Shown: in pieces, positions 17,177 to 26,763 of the stretch
How the letters are laid out: every line of letters begins with the position of its first letter
Position numbering within the stretch: the stretch's first letter is position 1
Assembly: GCA_964541895.1 (NCBI GenBank)
Contig: CAZISM010000001.1
Location: forward strand, 62,001 to 126,000
Source: CAZISM01 sp964541895
GTDB taxonomy: Bacteria > Zhuqueibacterota > Zhuqueibacteria > Residuimicrobiales > Residuimicrobiaceae
Length of the DNA: 64,000 nt
Reading direction: 5' to 3'
Program-made: the position numbers and the translations under genes
Notes under the pieces: model-generated
What the model was told of the DNA's origin: nothing
The model's input: only the letters and a program-made list of their open reading frames with translations
Database searches by the model: none

Positions 17177-18043
17177 ATGAAAAAACTGGCCTTTGTTCTT
17201 TTCTGTTCTTTTTTGTTGGGATGCCGGACCACGACAGATCCTGTCGACAACCGGCTTGTCATTGCCACCAGCATTGCGCCCCTGGCGGATTTCGTTCGGC
17301 AAGTGGGCGGTGAGCGTGTACGCGTCTTCAGCATCGTCCCCTCCGGCGCCAATCCGCACACCTTTGAAATGACTCCGGACCAGCTGTCCCAGCTGGCCAA
17401 GGCGCGTGTAATGTTTATCAACGGCATCGGTCTGGAGTACTGGGCCGATAAAGTCCTTGATAACTTTATTTCGCACGGTCTTCAGGTCGTGGATGTTTCA
17501 ACCGGTATACCGGTCCTGGCGGACGAAGATCACGCCGGCGGTAATCCGCACGTCTGGCTCAATCCGCAGTATGCCGCCAAGCAGGTTGAAAGCATCCGTC
17601 AGGGCTTGTGCCGGGTTGATAGTGCTTTCGCCGCCTATTACAACCAAAACGCCGATCAGTACCTCGCCCGTTTGCAGCAGTTGGATCGCGAGATCGAACA
17701 GGAAATCAGGCAGTGGCGTTACCGCTCGTTTATCTGTTTTCATCCCTCCTGGAACTATTTTGCCGATCGTTACGGGCTGATCCAGGCGGCGGTCATTGAA
17801 AAGCGCCCCGGTTTTGAGCCAACCCCCGGCGAGGTGGCGGAAATCATAACCCTTGTTCGCAAGATCGAAGCCAAAGCGATTTTCGCAGAAATGCAATTTC
17901 CGCTCAAAATCAGCCAGATGATTGCCCAGGAGGCCGGCGCCATGGTGCTGGTGCTGGATCCGTTGGGAGAAGATACGGAGCATTACACCTACGTGGATAT
18001 GATACGCGCGAATGTGCAAACCATGGCAAAGGCGTTACGATAA
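17177..18043 (+). CDS. Metal ABC transporter substrate-binding lipoprotein (ZnuA/TroA type)
   Basis: 288 residues with a lipoprotein signal: lipobox LLGC at about residues 13-16. Family metal ligands are visible: His in SGANPHTFEM, His in GGNPHVWLNP, His in SFICFHPSWNYFADRYG and the Asp in VLVLDPLGED. The His-rich loop of high-affinity zinc binders is reduced to DEDHAGGN, so zinc or manganese are both possible. It captures metal in the periplasm for the ATPase and permease encoded immediately downstream; its stop codon is directly followed by the ATG of the ATPase. Confidence 0.92.
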   Translation: MKKLAFVLFCSFLLGCRTTTDPVDNRLVIATSIAPLADFVRQVGGERVRVFSIVPSGANPHTFEMTPDQLSQLAKARVMFINGIGLEYWADKVLDNFISHGLQVVDVSTGIPVLADEDHAGGNPHVWLNPQYAAKQVESIRQGLCRVDSAFAAYYNQNADQYLARLQQLDREIEQEIRQWRYRSFICFHPSWNYFADRYGLIQAAVIEKRPGFEPTPGEVAEIITLVRKIEAKAIFAEMQFPLKISQMIAQEAGAMVLVLDPLGEDTEHYTYVDMIRANVQTMAKALR

Positions 18044-18832
18044 ATGAACGCAGAACCCGCCGTTGATATTAAGCATCTCTATGTCGCCTATGAAGACAAA
18101 CTGGCGTTGGAAGACGTCACGTTTGCCATCGGCCGTGGCGAGTTCTGGGGCATTCTTGGGCCCAACGGTTCCGGCAAGACGACCTTGCTGCGAGCCATGG
18201 TGGGGCTGCTGAAGCCGCTTTCCGGCGGCGTACAGCTTTTCGGCAAAAGTATTAACGACCTGGGGAGCGCGCGGGAAAAAATCGGCTATGTTCCGCAACA
18301 TTCGCAGATAGATATCCAGTTCCCCATCAAAGTCAAGGATGTGGTCATGCTGGGTCGTTGTGGCAAGATCGGTATGGGCAAGCGACCGGGCAAAGCGGAT
18401 TGGGCGGCGGTGGACGAAGCCCTGCGCCTGGTCGATCTTGTCGATCTGGCGGATCGGCAAATCGGACAGCTGTCCGGCGGCCAACGGCAAAAGGTGTTGA
18501 TTGCGCGTGCCCTCGCCCTGCATCCCGAGTTGCTGCTGCTGGACGAGCCGACGGCGGCCCTGGATGTGGGCGCCTCTGAAAGTTTTTATGCCTGGCTGCA
18601 CCAGATGCATACCCGATTAAACGCCACTCTGGTGATCGTTTCTCATGATGTGGGCGTTGTCTCCCGATACGTAACCGCGGTGGCGTGCCTCAACCGGACG
18701 CTGGTGGCGCACGGACTGCCGAGCGAAATTTTGAGCCAGGATACTCTGGAAGGGATGTACGGCTGCGACGCCATGTTTTTCCGGCATGGCGATGTCCCGC
18801 ACCTGGTGGTGCCGCACGTCCATCGTCACTAG
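18044..18832 (+). CDS. Metal ABC transporter ATPase (ZnuC type)
   Basis: 262 residues. Walker A GPNGSGKTT near residue 39, Q-loop YVPQHSQIDIQFP, ABC signature LSGGQRQKVLIARAL, Walker B LLLLDEP and the H-loop IVSHD are all present. The Q-loop region is characteristic of the metal-importer ABC subfamily. The C-terminus is His-rich (residues HLVVPHVHRH), possibly regulatory. It lies between the binding lipoprotein (no gap) and the permease (29 bases), forming a complete importer. Confidence 0.95.
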   Translation: MNAEPAVDIKHLYVAYEDKLALEDVTFAIGRGEFWGILGPNGSGKTTLLRAMVGLLKPLSGGVQLFGKSINDLGSAREKIGYVPQHSQIDIQFPIKVKDVVMLGRCGKIGMGKRPGKADWAAVDEALRLVDLVDLADRQIGQLSGGQRQKVLIARALALHPELLLLDEPTAALDVGASESFYAWLHQMHTRLNATLVIVSHDVGVVSRYVTAVACLNRTLVAHGLPSEILSQDTLEGMYGCDAMFFRHGDVPHLVVPHVHRH

Positions 18833-18861
18833 TCCTTCTGATCAGAATCGTCAGGTCAAAC

Positions 18862-19707
18862 GTGGAAATTCTACAATACACTTTTATGCAGCGGGCGGTG
18901 CTGTCGGCGACCTTGATCGGTGCGCTCTGTGCACTGATCGGCGTCTATATTGTGCTGCGCAGCATGTCCTTCATCGGCGCCGGCATAGCGCACGCCTCGT
19001 TCGGCGGTGTGGCCTTGGGCTTTCTGTTGCACATCAACCCCTTTTTTACCACCATCGTTTTTTCGACTTTGACCGCCTGGGCCATCGCGTTCGTCAGCGA
19101 GAAGCAAAAAGTGCGCGAAGACACGGCCGTGGGCATTTTTTTTGCTTCCACCATGGCGTTCGGTGTGCTCCTGATCGGATTGATGCGCGGCTACAATGTA
19201 GATCTGTTCAGTTATATCTTTGGCAATATTCTGGCAGTCAGCCGGTTTGACATCTATGCCGGTTTGATCCTCGCTTTGATCGTCATCGGTTTTATCGCCT
19301 TTTTTTTCAAGGAATTTCTCCTGATCACCTTTGACGTGGAAATGGCGCGGGTGCTGGGACTGCCGGTTCGTCGTTTGAACCTGCTCATGCTCACTCTGGT
19401 GGCCATGACCATTGTCATTTCCATAAAAAGCGTCGGCATCGTGCTGGTGTCCGCCCTGATCGTAACCCCGGCGGCGGCGGCCTATCTGCTCACCTCGGAT
19501 TTTAAAAAAATGATGTGGCTGTCGGTGGCTATCGGCGTCGGCTCTTCCTGGGCCGGGCTCTTCATCTCCGTCGCGCTGAATCTCGCCTCCGGAGCAGCCA
19601 TCGTGCTGGCGGCCACGCTGTTTTTTTTCTGCTGCCTGATGTTCTCGCCCAAACAGCGGCATCTGCGCACGCGGGTTGGCATGCTGCAACAACTGATCAA
19701 GCGATAG
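18862..19707 (+). CDS. Metal ABC transporter permease (ZnuB type)
   Basis: 281 residues, assuming the GTG start at 18862, which gives the usual ZnuB-like N-terminus (VEILQYTFMQRAVLSA). The frame is open further upstream within the ATPase gene but that part is not family-like. About eight transmembrane helices are visible. Conserved family segments include SFIGAGIAHASFGGVALG and KSVGIVLVSALIVTPAAAA. It forms the membrane channel for the two preceding gene products. No Zur- or MntR-like operator was recognised upstream of the operon. Confidence 0.93.
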   Translation: MEILQYTFMQRAVLSATLIGALCALIGVYIVLRSMSFIGAGIAHASFGGVALGFLLHINPFFTTIVFSTLTAWAIAFVSEKQKVREDTAVGIFFASTMAFGVLLIGLMRGYNVDLFSYIFGNILAVSRFDIYAGLILALIVIGFIAFFFKEFLLITFDVEMARVLGLPVRRLNLLMLTLVAMTIVISIKSVGIVLVSALIVTPAAAAYLLTSDFKKMMWLSVAIGVGSSWAGLFISVALNLASGAAIVLAATLFFFCCLMFSPKQRHLRTRVGMLQQLIKR

Positions 19708-19721
19708 CAGGAGGAGAATCC

Positions 19722-20093
19722 ATGTCCGGATCAAGCGGATCTGTAAAGCATTACTCGGAAATTCCGGCCCAGCCCTTCGGCCCGGAAGCGCCCGGCACCG
19801 CTATTCGGGTGTTATTGAGCGAGGCGCAGGACGGCGCGCCGGTGTATAGCATGCGGATGATAGAGATCCAGCCCGGCGGCCATTCGCCGTTGCATCACCA
19901 TCCCTACGAGCATGAAAATTTTATTCTGGAAGGAGAAGGTGAAGTCGAGATCGATGGCCGCTGTTACTCACTGAGGGCCGGGACGGTGGTGCTGGTGCCG
20001 GCGGAAGCAACGCATCAATACCGCAATACCGGTTCGGTTTTGCTTCGTTTTCTCTGTAGTATCCCTGTTGAAAAATATCGGAAATTAGTTTGA
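19722..20093 (+). CDS. Small cupin-2 domain protein
   Basis: 123 residues; the start at ATG 19722 has AGGAGGAG just ahead. A single cupin barrel is visible with motif 1 (GGHSPLHHHPYEHENFILEGEG, whose His and Glu residues bind metal) and motif 2 (PAEATHQYRN). Such proteins bind small ligands or act as isomerases/oxygenases; substrate unknown. It is 14 bases after the metal permease gene and 10 before the phosphatidyltransferase gene, so it is probably part of the same transcript. Confidence 0.87.
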   Translation: MSGSSGSVKHYSEIPAQPFGPEAPGTAIRVLLSEAQDGAPVYSMRMIEIQPGGHSPLHHHPYEHENFILEGEGEVEIDGRCYSLRAGTVVLVPAEATHQYRNTGSVLLRFLCSIPVEKYRKLV

Positions 20094-20103
20094 GAGGAGG
20101 AGT

Positions 20104-20715
20104 ATGATCACAGAATTTATCGACATGCCCAGACTGGAGCGTTGGGTGGGCCAAACGTTTCGCTTTCTGTCACCCAATACGTGGACAACGATTTCCCTCT
20201 TTGCTGCGGTTTTTGCTTTTGCCGTTGTGTGGACGGGGCATAGCACCTTGGGAGCGGCCTGTTTTGGCGTGGGGGCGTTGCTGGACGTGATTGATGGCAA
20301 GGTGGCGCGGTTGACCGGTCGCTCGACCAGGCTCGGCGCGTTCTGGGACGGCACCGTGGACCGCTTCGTGGATATGCTGATGATTTTGGCACTGTTCAAG
20401 CTGCCGATGCCTGATTCACTGCTGCCGCAGGGTATTCTGCTCTTTTTGTTGCTTTTCACCACACTGTTACCCCCCTTTATCGTGGCCTATGCCAACCATC
20501 GCGGTGCGGTCCCGGATCCGACGGAAAAAGTGATTTGGCGATTCGCCTTTCGGGTCGAGTACGTCATTCTTTTTGTCGCCGCCATCCTGTTGTACGGCTT
20601 TTCGCCCCTCTGGAGTCTCTATACGGTATATGCCGCTCTTTTTCTGATGAGTGCTACGGTCATTCAGGCCATACTGCTTGTGTTCATCAAATCTAAAAAT
20701 TATCCCCAACAATAA
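20104..20715 (+). CDS. CDP-alcohol phosphatidyltransferase family membrane protein
   Basis: 203 residues, with GAGAGGAGG ahead of the ATG. The complete family motif D-X2-DG-X2-AR-X8-G-X3-D-X3-D is present from LDVIDGKVARLTG to GAFWDGTVDRFVD (about residues 62-87). Five or six transmembrane helices. The family condenses a CDP-activated lipid with an alcohol such as glycerol-phosphate, inositol or serine; the acceptor cannot be told. It is the last + strand gene before a long hairpin and a convergent glycosidase operon. Confidence 0.9.
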   Translation: MITEFIDMPRLERWVGQTFRFLSPNTWTTISLFAAVFAFAVVWTGHSTLGAACFGVGALLDVIDGKVARLTGRSTRLGAFWDGTVDRFVDMLMILALFKLPMPDSLLPQGILLFLLLFTTLLPPFIVAYANHRGAVPDPTEKVIWRFAFRVEYVILFVAAILLYGFSPLWSLYTVYAALFLMSATVIQAILLVFIKSKNYPQQ

Positions 20716-20734
20716 GCGTTTTGCCCGTATCCTG

Positions 20735-20777
20735 ATAGATCGATACACCTCGTATGTTTCGAGGTGTATCGATCTAT
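20735..20777. repeat. Perfect 18-bp inverted repeat (hairpin) between convergent genes
   Basis: ATAGATCGATACACCTCG at 20735-20752 is exactly complementary to 20760-20777 across a 7-base loop (TATGTTT). It stands 20 bases after the phosphatidyltransferase stop and before the convergent GH2 gene end at 20925. No run of T follows on either strand, so it is either a terminator that does not need one, an mRNA 3'-end stabiliser, or a protein-binding palindrome. Confidence 0.75.
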
Positions 20778-20924
20778 TTCTAACCGGACTGTGCCCGGTC
20801 GGATTTATTCCCGGCGATCCGATGCGCGAGCCTTTGGCGCCATACTATGTATGTCTTGCGCACGATGGTCTAAACAGGTCAGGCCCTGCCACGGTGTCTG
20901 ACAGAGGCTTCCGGGTGACACAGG

Positions 20925-23666
20925 TTACGGTCTGCCAAAATAAAAATAGAGGGTGGCCTGATAATCGCCATCGGCACGAGTTTTTTCACTCATGGGGCCC
21001 AGGTTGTCCGGCTCGAGAAATTTCGTACCTATAGGTGCGATGGCGTGCAGAAAAGAGATGTCCAGAGCTGGAAAGCGAGACAGGCAGGACATGGGATTGG
21101 GTCCGCTGGTCGGCGTGTAGAGAAGAAAATAGAGATCAGGGGTGGCACTGCAGATGGTGACAGGGCCGTCGGCCGTTTCCAGCACAAGCCAATACCAGTG
21201 GCCAAAGTAACCTTTGAATTCCGGATAATCCCAGGATTGGCCGGTCACGGTGTCGTTGTATCGGTTTTGCCAGATATTGAGATGTCCTCCGGCACGGCGA
21301 TTCTTCCAGACCCGATACGGTCCCTGGCCGAGCCATTTGGCAGAGCGGATTTTTGATTCGGGACAGGAAAATGAAATGCCCATGAAATCGACCGGGCCGA
21401 AGAGCTGGTACTGGTAATCGAGCCGCAACCAGCCGCCGGGATACACGGTCCAGCGCAACGAGCGAAACGCCCCGGCATTAAAGGTGGTTTCGATCGTGCA
21501 TGCATCTTCTGTGACTTTGCAAAGCGTCCGGGCATTGCGCGTATTCCCGGTAGCCAGACTTGGGCCGTTATTGAAAGAGATCTCCCGGCCGCTGCACAGG
21601 ACACGTGACAGTTTGCCATGACGGGAAAATCGAAATTCTGTTTTTCCGGCCGTTACGGTGATGGTGCTTTCGCCTTCTTCGATTTGAATGGATCCCATGC
21701 CTCTATGTACCATGGCTTGCACGTATTCGTTCGCCTCCTTGAACGAAATGGTTTTGGCCAACACCATACGTCCAGAGCCGTCGATAAAAATGATCCGAAG
21801 AGCGTCATGAGATTGAAAGAATTCAGGTAATGGCAGGGCAATGTCCCGGCTGGTATGGGGCGGGATGGATGGTAAGGGCATCTCATGGCGATAGGAAATC
21901 CAGGCCATACTGGTATCAAAGGGTGAGGGGAAGTCGACGAGTTCAAGGCGCAGGCGGCCACTGGCCAGGTCGGTAAAATCATACCGGTTTTCCACCTTGA
22001 TCTTGCCCTGGAATCGTTCATTGCCATTGATAAAATCGATATGCAGCGGAGCAAAGATTTCCTTTATGGTGAAAAAGCTGCCCTCTTTTTCCCGATGCGG
22101 TCCGAGGATCCCGTCCGGGGCCTGATTGCCTGCTGTGTCCAGTCGATGATTGTCGTCCGTCCGCACCACCGCTTCATCCAGCAAAGCCCAGAGAAACGCG
22201 CCGCTGACACACGGTTGGGTTCTGGTGAGATCCCAAAAGTCCTGCAGGCCGGCGCCCAGACCGCCGTCGTACAGGCCGTGCAACAGCTCTGTCGGCATCA
22301 GAAGGTCCGGGCCCTGTGCAAAGCGGCGGTTGGTTTCATACGGTTGATAGTGCGCCGTATTTATGCCGTTACTGGTTTCCCAGGGATGCAACACAACTCT
22401 TTTTTGCGGATCCCATCTGTAAAATTCATCTTCAAGGCTGTAATTGAAACCTCCCTCATTGCCGTTGTCCCAAAACAGCACACACGGATGGTTGACATCA
22501 CGAGTCACCAGCTCTTTAACCAGGGTTCTGCCGATGTCCGTATCATAGGCCGACTGCCAGCCGGCTAATTCATCCAAAACATACAAGCCCAGCGAATCGC
22601 ATATATCCAAAAAGTGAGAATCAGGCGGATAATGGGACATGCGAACGCTGTTCATGTTCATCTCCTTGATTAAAAGAGCGTCCTGGAGACTGATGTCACG
22701 ACTGAGCGTTCTGCCTGATTCCGGCCAGAAGCAGTGTCTGTTCACACCTTTGAGCAGAATCTTGCGGTCATTTAGATAAATGCCGTCACCCGGTTTTACC
22801 GCCAGGGTGCGGAAACCGATTTTTTCCCTGACGCGATGGAGCAGTTTGTGCGAGGCAAGCTCCACCGTCACATCATAGAGATAGGGTGTTTCCGCACTCC
22901 ACGTATTAATGTTCTGAATGAGCGTTTGCAGAGTTGCTTTAGCGGTTCCGGGGATTAGGGTTGTTTTAAGCGGTGCACCGACCAGGCGGCCCTGGGGTGT
23001 ATAAAGCTGGGCGGTGATGGTTCTGGTCGTGGTTATATTGCCAGGAAACACATCGATCGTCAATGTGCCGTCGCCTGCGGCCGCAATAGCGCAGCGATCG
23101 ATATATTCCTCAGGTCGAATCAGCAGATAGACCGGCCGGAAAATACCACCGAAAATCCAGTAATCAGCCTGGCGTTCTGCCCGATTGACAGACGCATTAT
23201 CCGACTGTTTGGCGACCCGAACCTCAAGCAGATTTTCCCTGCCAAAGTGCAGCAGGGAGTCAACCGCATAGCTGAAGCGATAAAATCCGCCGCAATGGAC
23301 CGCTCCAGCCAGACGGCCGTTTACCATCACTCTGGTCTCGGTCATGACGCCTTCAAAAACCAGATCGACATGCCGTCGCTTCCAGGAGAGGGGTACCATA
23401 AACCGGTGGCGATAGAGACCGACTTCGTTGCCAGCCTGTCGGTCTCTGCCATAGTTGTAGGTACCAAATCCTTGCAGTTCCCAACAGGAGGGAACCGGAA
23501 TGGTGCTCCAAAAACCGCTATTCCTGCCGCTGCTGCATTGGAATTCCCAGTTCACCGTATGATCCTTGTCCCTACCGGAGAGATAAAAGATTTCGTTCTC
23601 CTGTGCCTGCGCAAAAGCGGACACGAACAGGCTCAAAGCAGCGATTTTAATGATCCTTGTAATCAT
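20925..23666 (-). CDS. Exported glycoside hydrolase family 2 protein (beta-galactosidase-like)
   Basis: 913 residues from ATG 23666 (GGAG seven bases upstream). Signal peptide 1-21. GH2 architecture: sugar-binding jelly roll (about 30-200, with NYGRDRQAGNEVGLYRHRF), Ig-like domain, TIM barrel (about 290-560) and C-terminal beta domains. The barrel has ILLKGVNRHCFWPESGR, the acid/base Glu in WDNGNEGG and a probable nucleophile Glu in MPTELLHGLYDGG. The strict substrate is unclear: GH2 covers beta-galactosidases, glucuronidases and mannosidases. Being exported, it would act on polysaccharide fragments in the periplasm or outside. It begins a run of carbohydrate-use genes. Confidence 0.9.
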   Translation of the reverse strand: MITRIIKIAALSLFVSAFAQAQENEIFYLSGRDKDHTVNWEFQCSSGRNSGFWSTIPVPSCWELQGFGTYNYGRDRQAGNEVGLYRHRFMVPLSWKRRHVDLVFEGVMTETRVMVNGRLAGAVHCGGFYRFSYAVDSLLHFGRENLLEVRVAKQSDNASVNRAERQADYWIFGGIFRPVYLLIRPEEYIDRCAIAAAGDGTLTIDVFPGNITTTRTITAQLYTPQGRLVGAPLKTTLIPGTAKATLQTLIQNINTWSAETPYLYDVTVELASHKLLHRVREKIGFRTLAVKPGDGIYLNDRKILLKGVNRHCFWPESGRTLSRDISLQDALLIKEMNMNSVRMSHYPPDSHFLDICDSLGLYVLDELAGWQSAYDTDIGRTLVKELVTRDVNHPCVLFWDNGNEGGFNYSLEDEFYRWDPQKRVVLHPWETSNGINTAHYQPYETNRRFAQGPDLLMPTELLHGLYDGGLGAGLQDFWDLTRTQPCVSGAFLWALLDEAVVRTDDNHRLDTAGNQAPDGILGPHREKEGSFFTIKEIFAPLHIDFINGNERFQGKIKVENRYDFTDLASGRLRLELVDFPSPFDTSMAWISYRHEMPLPSIPPHTSRDIALPLPEFFQSHDALRIIFIDGSGRMVLAKTISFKEANEYVQAMVHRGMGSIQIEEGESTITVTAGKTEFRFSRHGKLSRVLCSGREISFNNGPSLATGNTRNARTLCKVTEDACTIETTFNAGAFRSLRWTVYPGGWLRLDYQYQLFGPVDFMGISFSCPESKIRSAKWLGQGPYRVWKNRRAGGHLNIWQNRYNDTVTGQSWDYPEFKGYFGHWYWLVLETADGPVTICSATPDLYFLLYTPTSGPNPMSCLSRFPALDISFLHAIAPIGTKFLEPDNLGPMSEKTRADGDYQATLYFYFGRP

Positions 23667-23715
23667 TGGAAACTCCAAAGCTTGCAACGGCAGTCAAAGT
23701 AATGATCAGTATCGG

Positions 23716-24792
23716 TCAGTTTATCTTTTTCGCTTTGTGCTCGCTGCCGCTATGTGAGATAGTCATGCCTTGAACATGGCCATGGCTGTCGATATTGAAC
23801 AGCAATCGCACATCAATGATGGTCGCATTGAACAGGGTCTCTGATTCGGGCGTGATTTCCACTTTGTGCTTGGGGTACATGGCCAGATACAGGGTATTGC
23901 CTTCGCGGCTGATGTTGGTAAAGTTGTTCGGGCTGGTTTCGTATTTGCCGACATAGCGATCCAGTTTTTCCGGCGCTAAGGCGATAATCTTGTCCGGCGG
24001 CCGGGTGCAGGCATCGCCGGCCAGTTGACCTCGTTCCGGCAGTTCACGAACCCAGATGTTGCGGTATCGCACCGGATTGCCATGATCCTGCAGTCCCAGC
24101 GGCAGCTTGTCGGCGTGTTGGACATAGGTTTCCCGGCTCATCCAGGAGGTGGGGCCGTATATTTCCACATCGTCCTGCACCAGAACACCGTTGTGGATGA
24201 CTGTGATGCGAGCGCGGCTGGCGAGGTTGCCTCTATCATCAAAACGGGGTCGATGAAAAATGATATCGTAGATTTGCCATTGGCCGGGCGGCAGACAGGC
24301 GTTCACCATGGGCGGATGTTGACCATAGATAGCGGCGCATTGCCCGTCGGCGTAGGTGTGATTCTGATAGGAATCCAGAACCTGCACTTCATAGGTGGAC
24401 ATCAGAAAGACACCGCTGTTGCCGCGCCCCTGGCTGTGGCCTTCCGGCGGGGTGGGCGCGGCGAATTCGATGTGAAGCTGGCAATCGCCAAATCCCTGCT
24501 TGGAAAAAATAAAGCCGCTGCCTTTAACGCATTCCATGTAATCGCCGCTGACGATCCATTTGGAGGGATGGCCGTCTTTATCGCACCAGTTTTTCAGATT
24601 GCTGCCATCGAACAGGACGACGGCATCCGAAGGGGCTTTGCCGACGCGGTCCTGGGTGCTGGGGATCGCGGGCGTAATAACCGGACGCGCCGGTCGAATG
24701 GTATCGTGATTTTTCCATCGACCTGGTATTTGAGCAAAAAGAAAACCGGCACAGCCTAAAAGACAAAATGCAGCAAAGACAATTTTGTACAT
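23716..24792 (-). CDS. Exported DUF1080 (3-keto-glycoside hydrolase-like) protein
   Basis: 358 residues from ATG 24792, with GGAGG upstream. Signal peptide 1-20. A concanavalin-like DUF1080 domain covers about residues 55-250: VVLFDGSNLKNWCDKDG, FGDCQLHIEFAAP, GRGNSGVFLMSTYEVQVLDS and the final GNPVRYRNIWVREL. Some DUF1080 proteins are now known to cleave 3-keto-disaccharides or bind glycans. The last 80 residues form a small beta domain like those seen after beta-lactamase-type domains (DRYVGKYETSP). Lies 49 bases upstream of the GH2 gene on the same strand, so a joint role in glycan breakdown is likely. Confidence 0.88.
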   Translation of the reverse strand: MYKIVFAAFCLLGCAGFLFAQIPGRWKNHDTIRPARPVITPAIPSTQDRVGKAPSDAVVLFDGSNLKNWCDKDGHPSKWIVSGDYMECVKGSGFIFSKQGFGDCQLHIEFAAPTPPEGHSQGRGNSGVFLMSTYEVQVLDSYQNHTYADGQCAAIYGQHPPMVNACLPPGQWQIYDIIFHRPRFDDRGNLASRARITVIHNGVLVQDDVEIYGPTSWMSRETYVQHADKLPLGLQDHGNPVRYRNIWVRELPERGQLAGDACTRPPDKIIALAPEKLDRYVGKYETSPNNFTNISREGNTLYLAMYPKHKVEITPESETLFNATIIDVRLLFNIDSHGHVQGMTISHSGSEHKAKKIN

Positions 24793-24912
24793 AAAACCTC
24801 CGTTTTGGTTATGGAATTGGAATGGTGGACTGGCGAAAGCCGGTCCGGCTCGATCAGTTGACTTGTACGGCACTCCTGTCTATTGCGGACCTTTTTCGCG
24901 AGTTGTGATCGT

Positions 24913-26763
24913 TCAATGTGGATCTTTGCTATTGAGAAACACTTTCATTTCACATGCCGTACAGTCGAAACGGACGACCAGTTCCCGGCCTTTATCATCG
25001 GTCAGAAAAAGGGGATCCTGATTCTGCCCGGCAGGGTTCTTCGGATTGCATCGGCCCAATTCGTATCTCAGGCAATACCTGGTCGTCATGACCTCCTGGT
25101 GTTCTGGAAACTGCCCTGATTCGGCAGCCGGTTCCATGTCGGTAACGCCGTGGCGCTGATAAAATTTTCGCGCCCATGTGTTCAATACATTGGCGCGAAA
25201 AGAGAGACGCGCAACGGGATACGGCTGTTCGTTCTTTAAAATGGGATACCTGAGTAACGGATACCGTTTCAGCCGTTCCTGCTGCAACAGGAATAGTACT
25301 TCTCTTCGCCACTGATTCAGAACGGACAGGGGCATAAAACAGATCGGATTCATTTCGATGGCCACATCGACGATTTGAAACAGGGTATCGCCCGACTTTA
25401 CTAATTGCTGCCGAATGGTCTCAAGAGCCAGAGGCGACGTCGCGAGTTGTTTTTCGATATCGAGCGGCAGCGCGGCCGTGACCTGATCCTCATCGCTGGC
25501 CTGTAGCAGAAAGCCTGTTGCCGTTTCTGAAAGGCGAAAGTGTACCCGCACGGTTCGGCGGGTCTTGCTTTTCAAAAGTCTCTGCTGGAAGAGATGGTCG
25601 TGATTTCGATAGAGAACGGTCCCGGGTTTCAAACCGGTCAGCCGATTGGCAAAAATCCGCTGGTGTTCGACGCGCTGAACAGAGGTGCCGTCCATTTGAT
25701 TGTGCTCGTCGTACCAGCAGAGTCCGTCTCCGGCATGGAGTTCCGTGGCATGTTCCAACTGGAACGAACGGCCGGATACCGATGCCACCACGCCGATTTT
25801 TTCTCCGATCGATTTGGGAGAGTGGCGCGCCGCCATGTTGGTTTGGCGGCCTTTGAGGAAATAGGTGGTGTAACCACGATTAAAGGTCTTGACCGGGTCG
25901 GCGGTGAAATCCGCGGCGGTGATACCCGAAGAAGCGCGTACGGCGCCGAATCGCGGCAGCCGTTCATCCAGCTGCCGGCGATAATAGCTGACCACGTTCA
26001 TCACATAGCTGCTGTCCTTGAGCCGTCCTTCGATTTTAAACGAGGTGACGCCGGCGGCGAGCAAGTCGTCGAGATGCTGATCCAGGCTCAAATCTTTGAG
26101 AGAGAGCGCATGGATGGTGCGGCCCAGGACCTCTCGTTGTGCATTGCGGACGGTATAGGACTTGCGACAGGGCTGGGCGCACTGGCCGCGATTTCCGGAT
26201 CGGCCTCCCAGCGCATAACTGAGATAACATTGGCCGCTGTAGCAAACGCACAGCGCACCGTGTAAAAAGAATTCCAGTTCCAGCGAGGTGTGCCGCCGTA
26301 TCTGCTCGATGGCCTCCAGAGTGGTTTCACGAGCCAGGATGACGCGGCGAAAGCCGATGTTTTCCAGAAAACGGATATGCTCCAGCGATCGATTGTTCAT
26401 CTGCGTGCTGGCAATGAGCGGGATCGGAGGCAGGTCCAATTCCAGCAGGCCCATGTCCTGGATGATGACGCCATCGGCTTTGATCTCATAGAGCTGACGG
26501 ATCAGCTTTTCAGCCTCGGGAATTTCATGATCGAAAAGGATGGTGTTAACGGTCACATACACTTTCGCCCAGTAGGTGTGCGCATAGTCTGCCAGGCGGG
26601 CGATATCCTCGACGGTGTTGCCTGCCTGCTCGCGGGCGCCGAACCGATCGGCGGCGATATAAACGGCGTCTGCGCCGCAGTCGATCGCACGTCGGCCGAC
26701 CTCGGCGTCGCGAGCCGGGGCCAAAAGTTCAATGGGATAGGCGGGTTTATTTTTTTCCGGCAT
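24913..26763 (-). CDS. Peptidase U32 family protein (RlhA/YegQ-like)
   Basis: 616 residues from ATG 26763. The U32 core is clear: IELLAPARDAEVGRRAIDCGADAVYI, FGAREQAGNT, then LEFFLHGALCVCYSGQCYLS and GNRGQCAQPCRK. These Cys residues are conserved in family members such as RlhA, TrhP and UbiU, which bind an iron-sulfur cluster and hydroxylate RNA or quinone precursors; peptidase activity is doubtful for most. The length and C-terminal DUF3656-like part resemble RlhA (23S rRNA hydroxylation). Its start overlaps the upstream lyase-like gene by 17 bases, an odd partner that suggests transcriptional convenience. Confidence 0.9.
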   Translation of the reverse strand: MPEKNKPAYPIELLAPARDAEVGRRAIDCGADAVYIAADRFGAREQAGNTVEDIARLADYAHTYWAKVYVTVNTILFDHEIPEAEKLIRQLYEIKADGVIIQDMGLLELDLPPIPLIASTQMNNRSLEHIRFLENIGFRRVILARETTLEAIEQIRRHTSLELEFFLHGALCVCYSGQCYLSYALGGRSGNRGQCAQPCRKSYTVRNAQREVLGRTIHALSLKDLSLDQHLDDLLAAGVTSFKIEGRLKDSSYVMNVVSYYRRQLDERLPRFGAVRASSGITAADFTADPVKTFNRGYTTYFLKGRQTNMAARHSPKSIGEKIGVVASVSGRSFQLEHATELHAGDGLCWYDEHNQMDGTSVQRVEHQRIFANRLTGLKPGTVLYRNHDHLFQQRLLKSKTRRTVRVHFRLSETATGFLLQASDEDQVTAALPLDIEKQLATSPLALETIRQQLVKSGDTLFQIVDVAIEMNPICFMPLSVLNQWRREVLFLLQQERLKRYPLLRYPILKNEQPYPVARLSFRANVLNTWARKFYQRHGVTDMEPAAESGQFPEHQEVMTTRYCLRYELGRCNPKNPAGQNQDPLFLTDDKGRELVVRFDCTACEMKVFLNSKDPH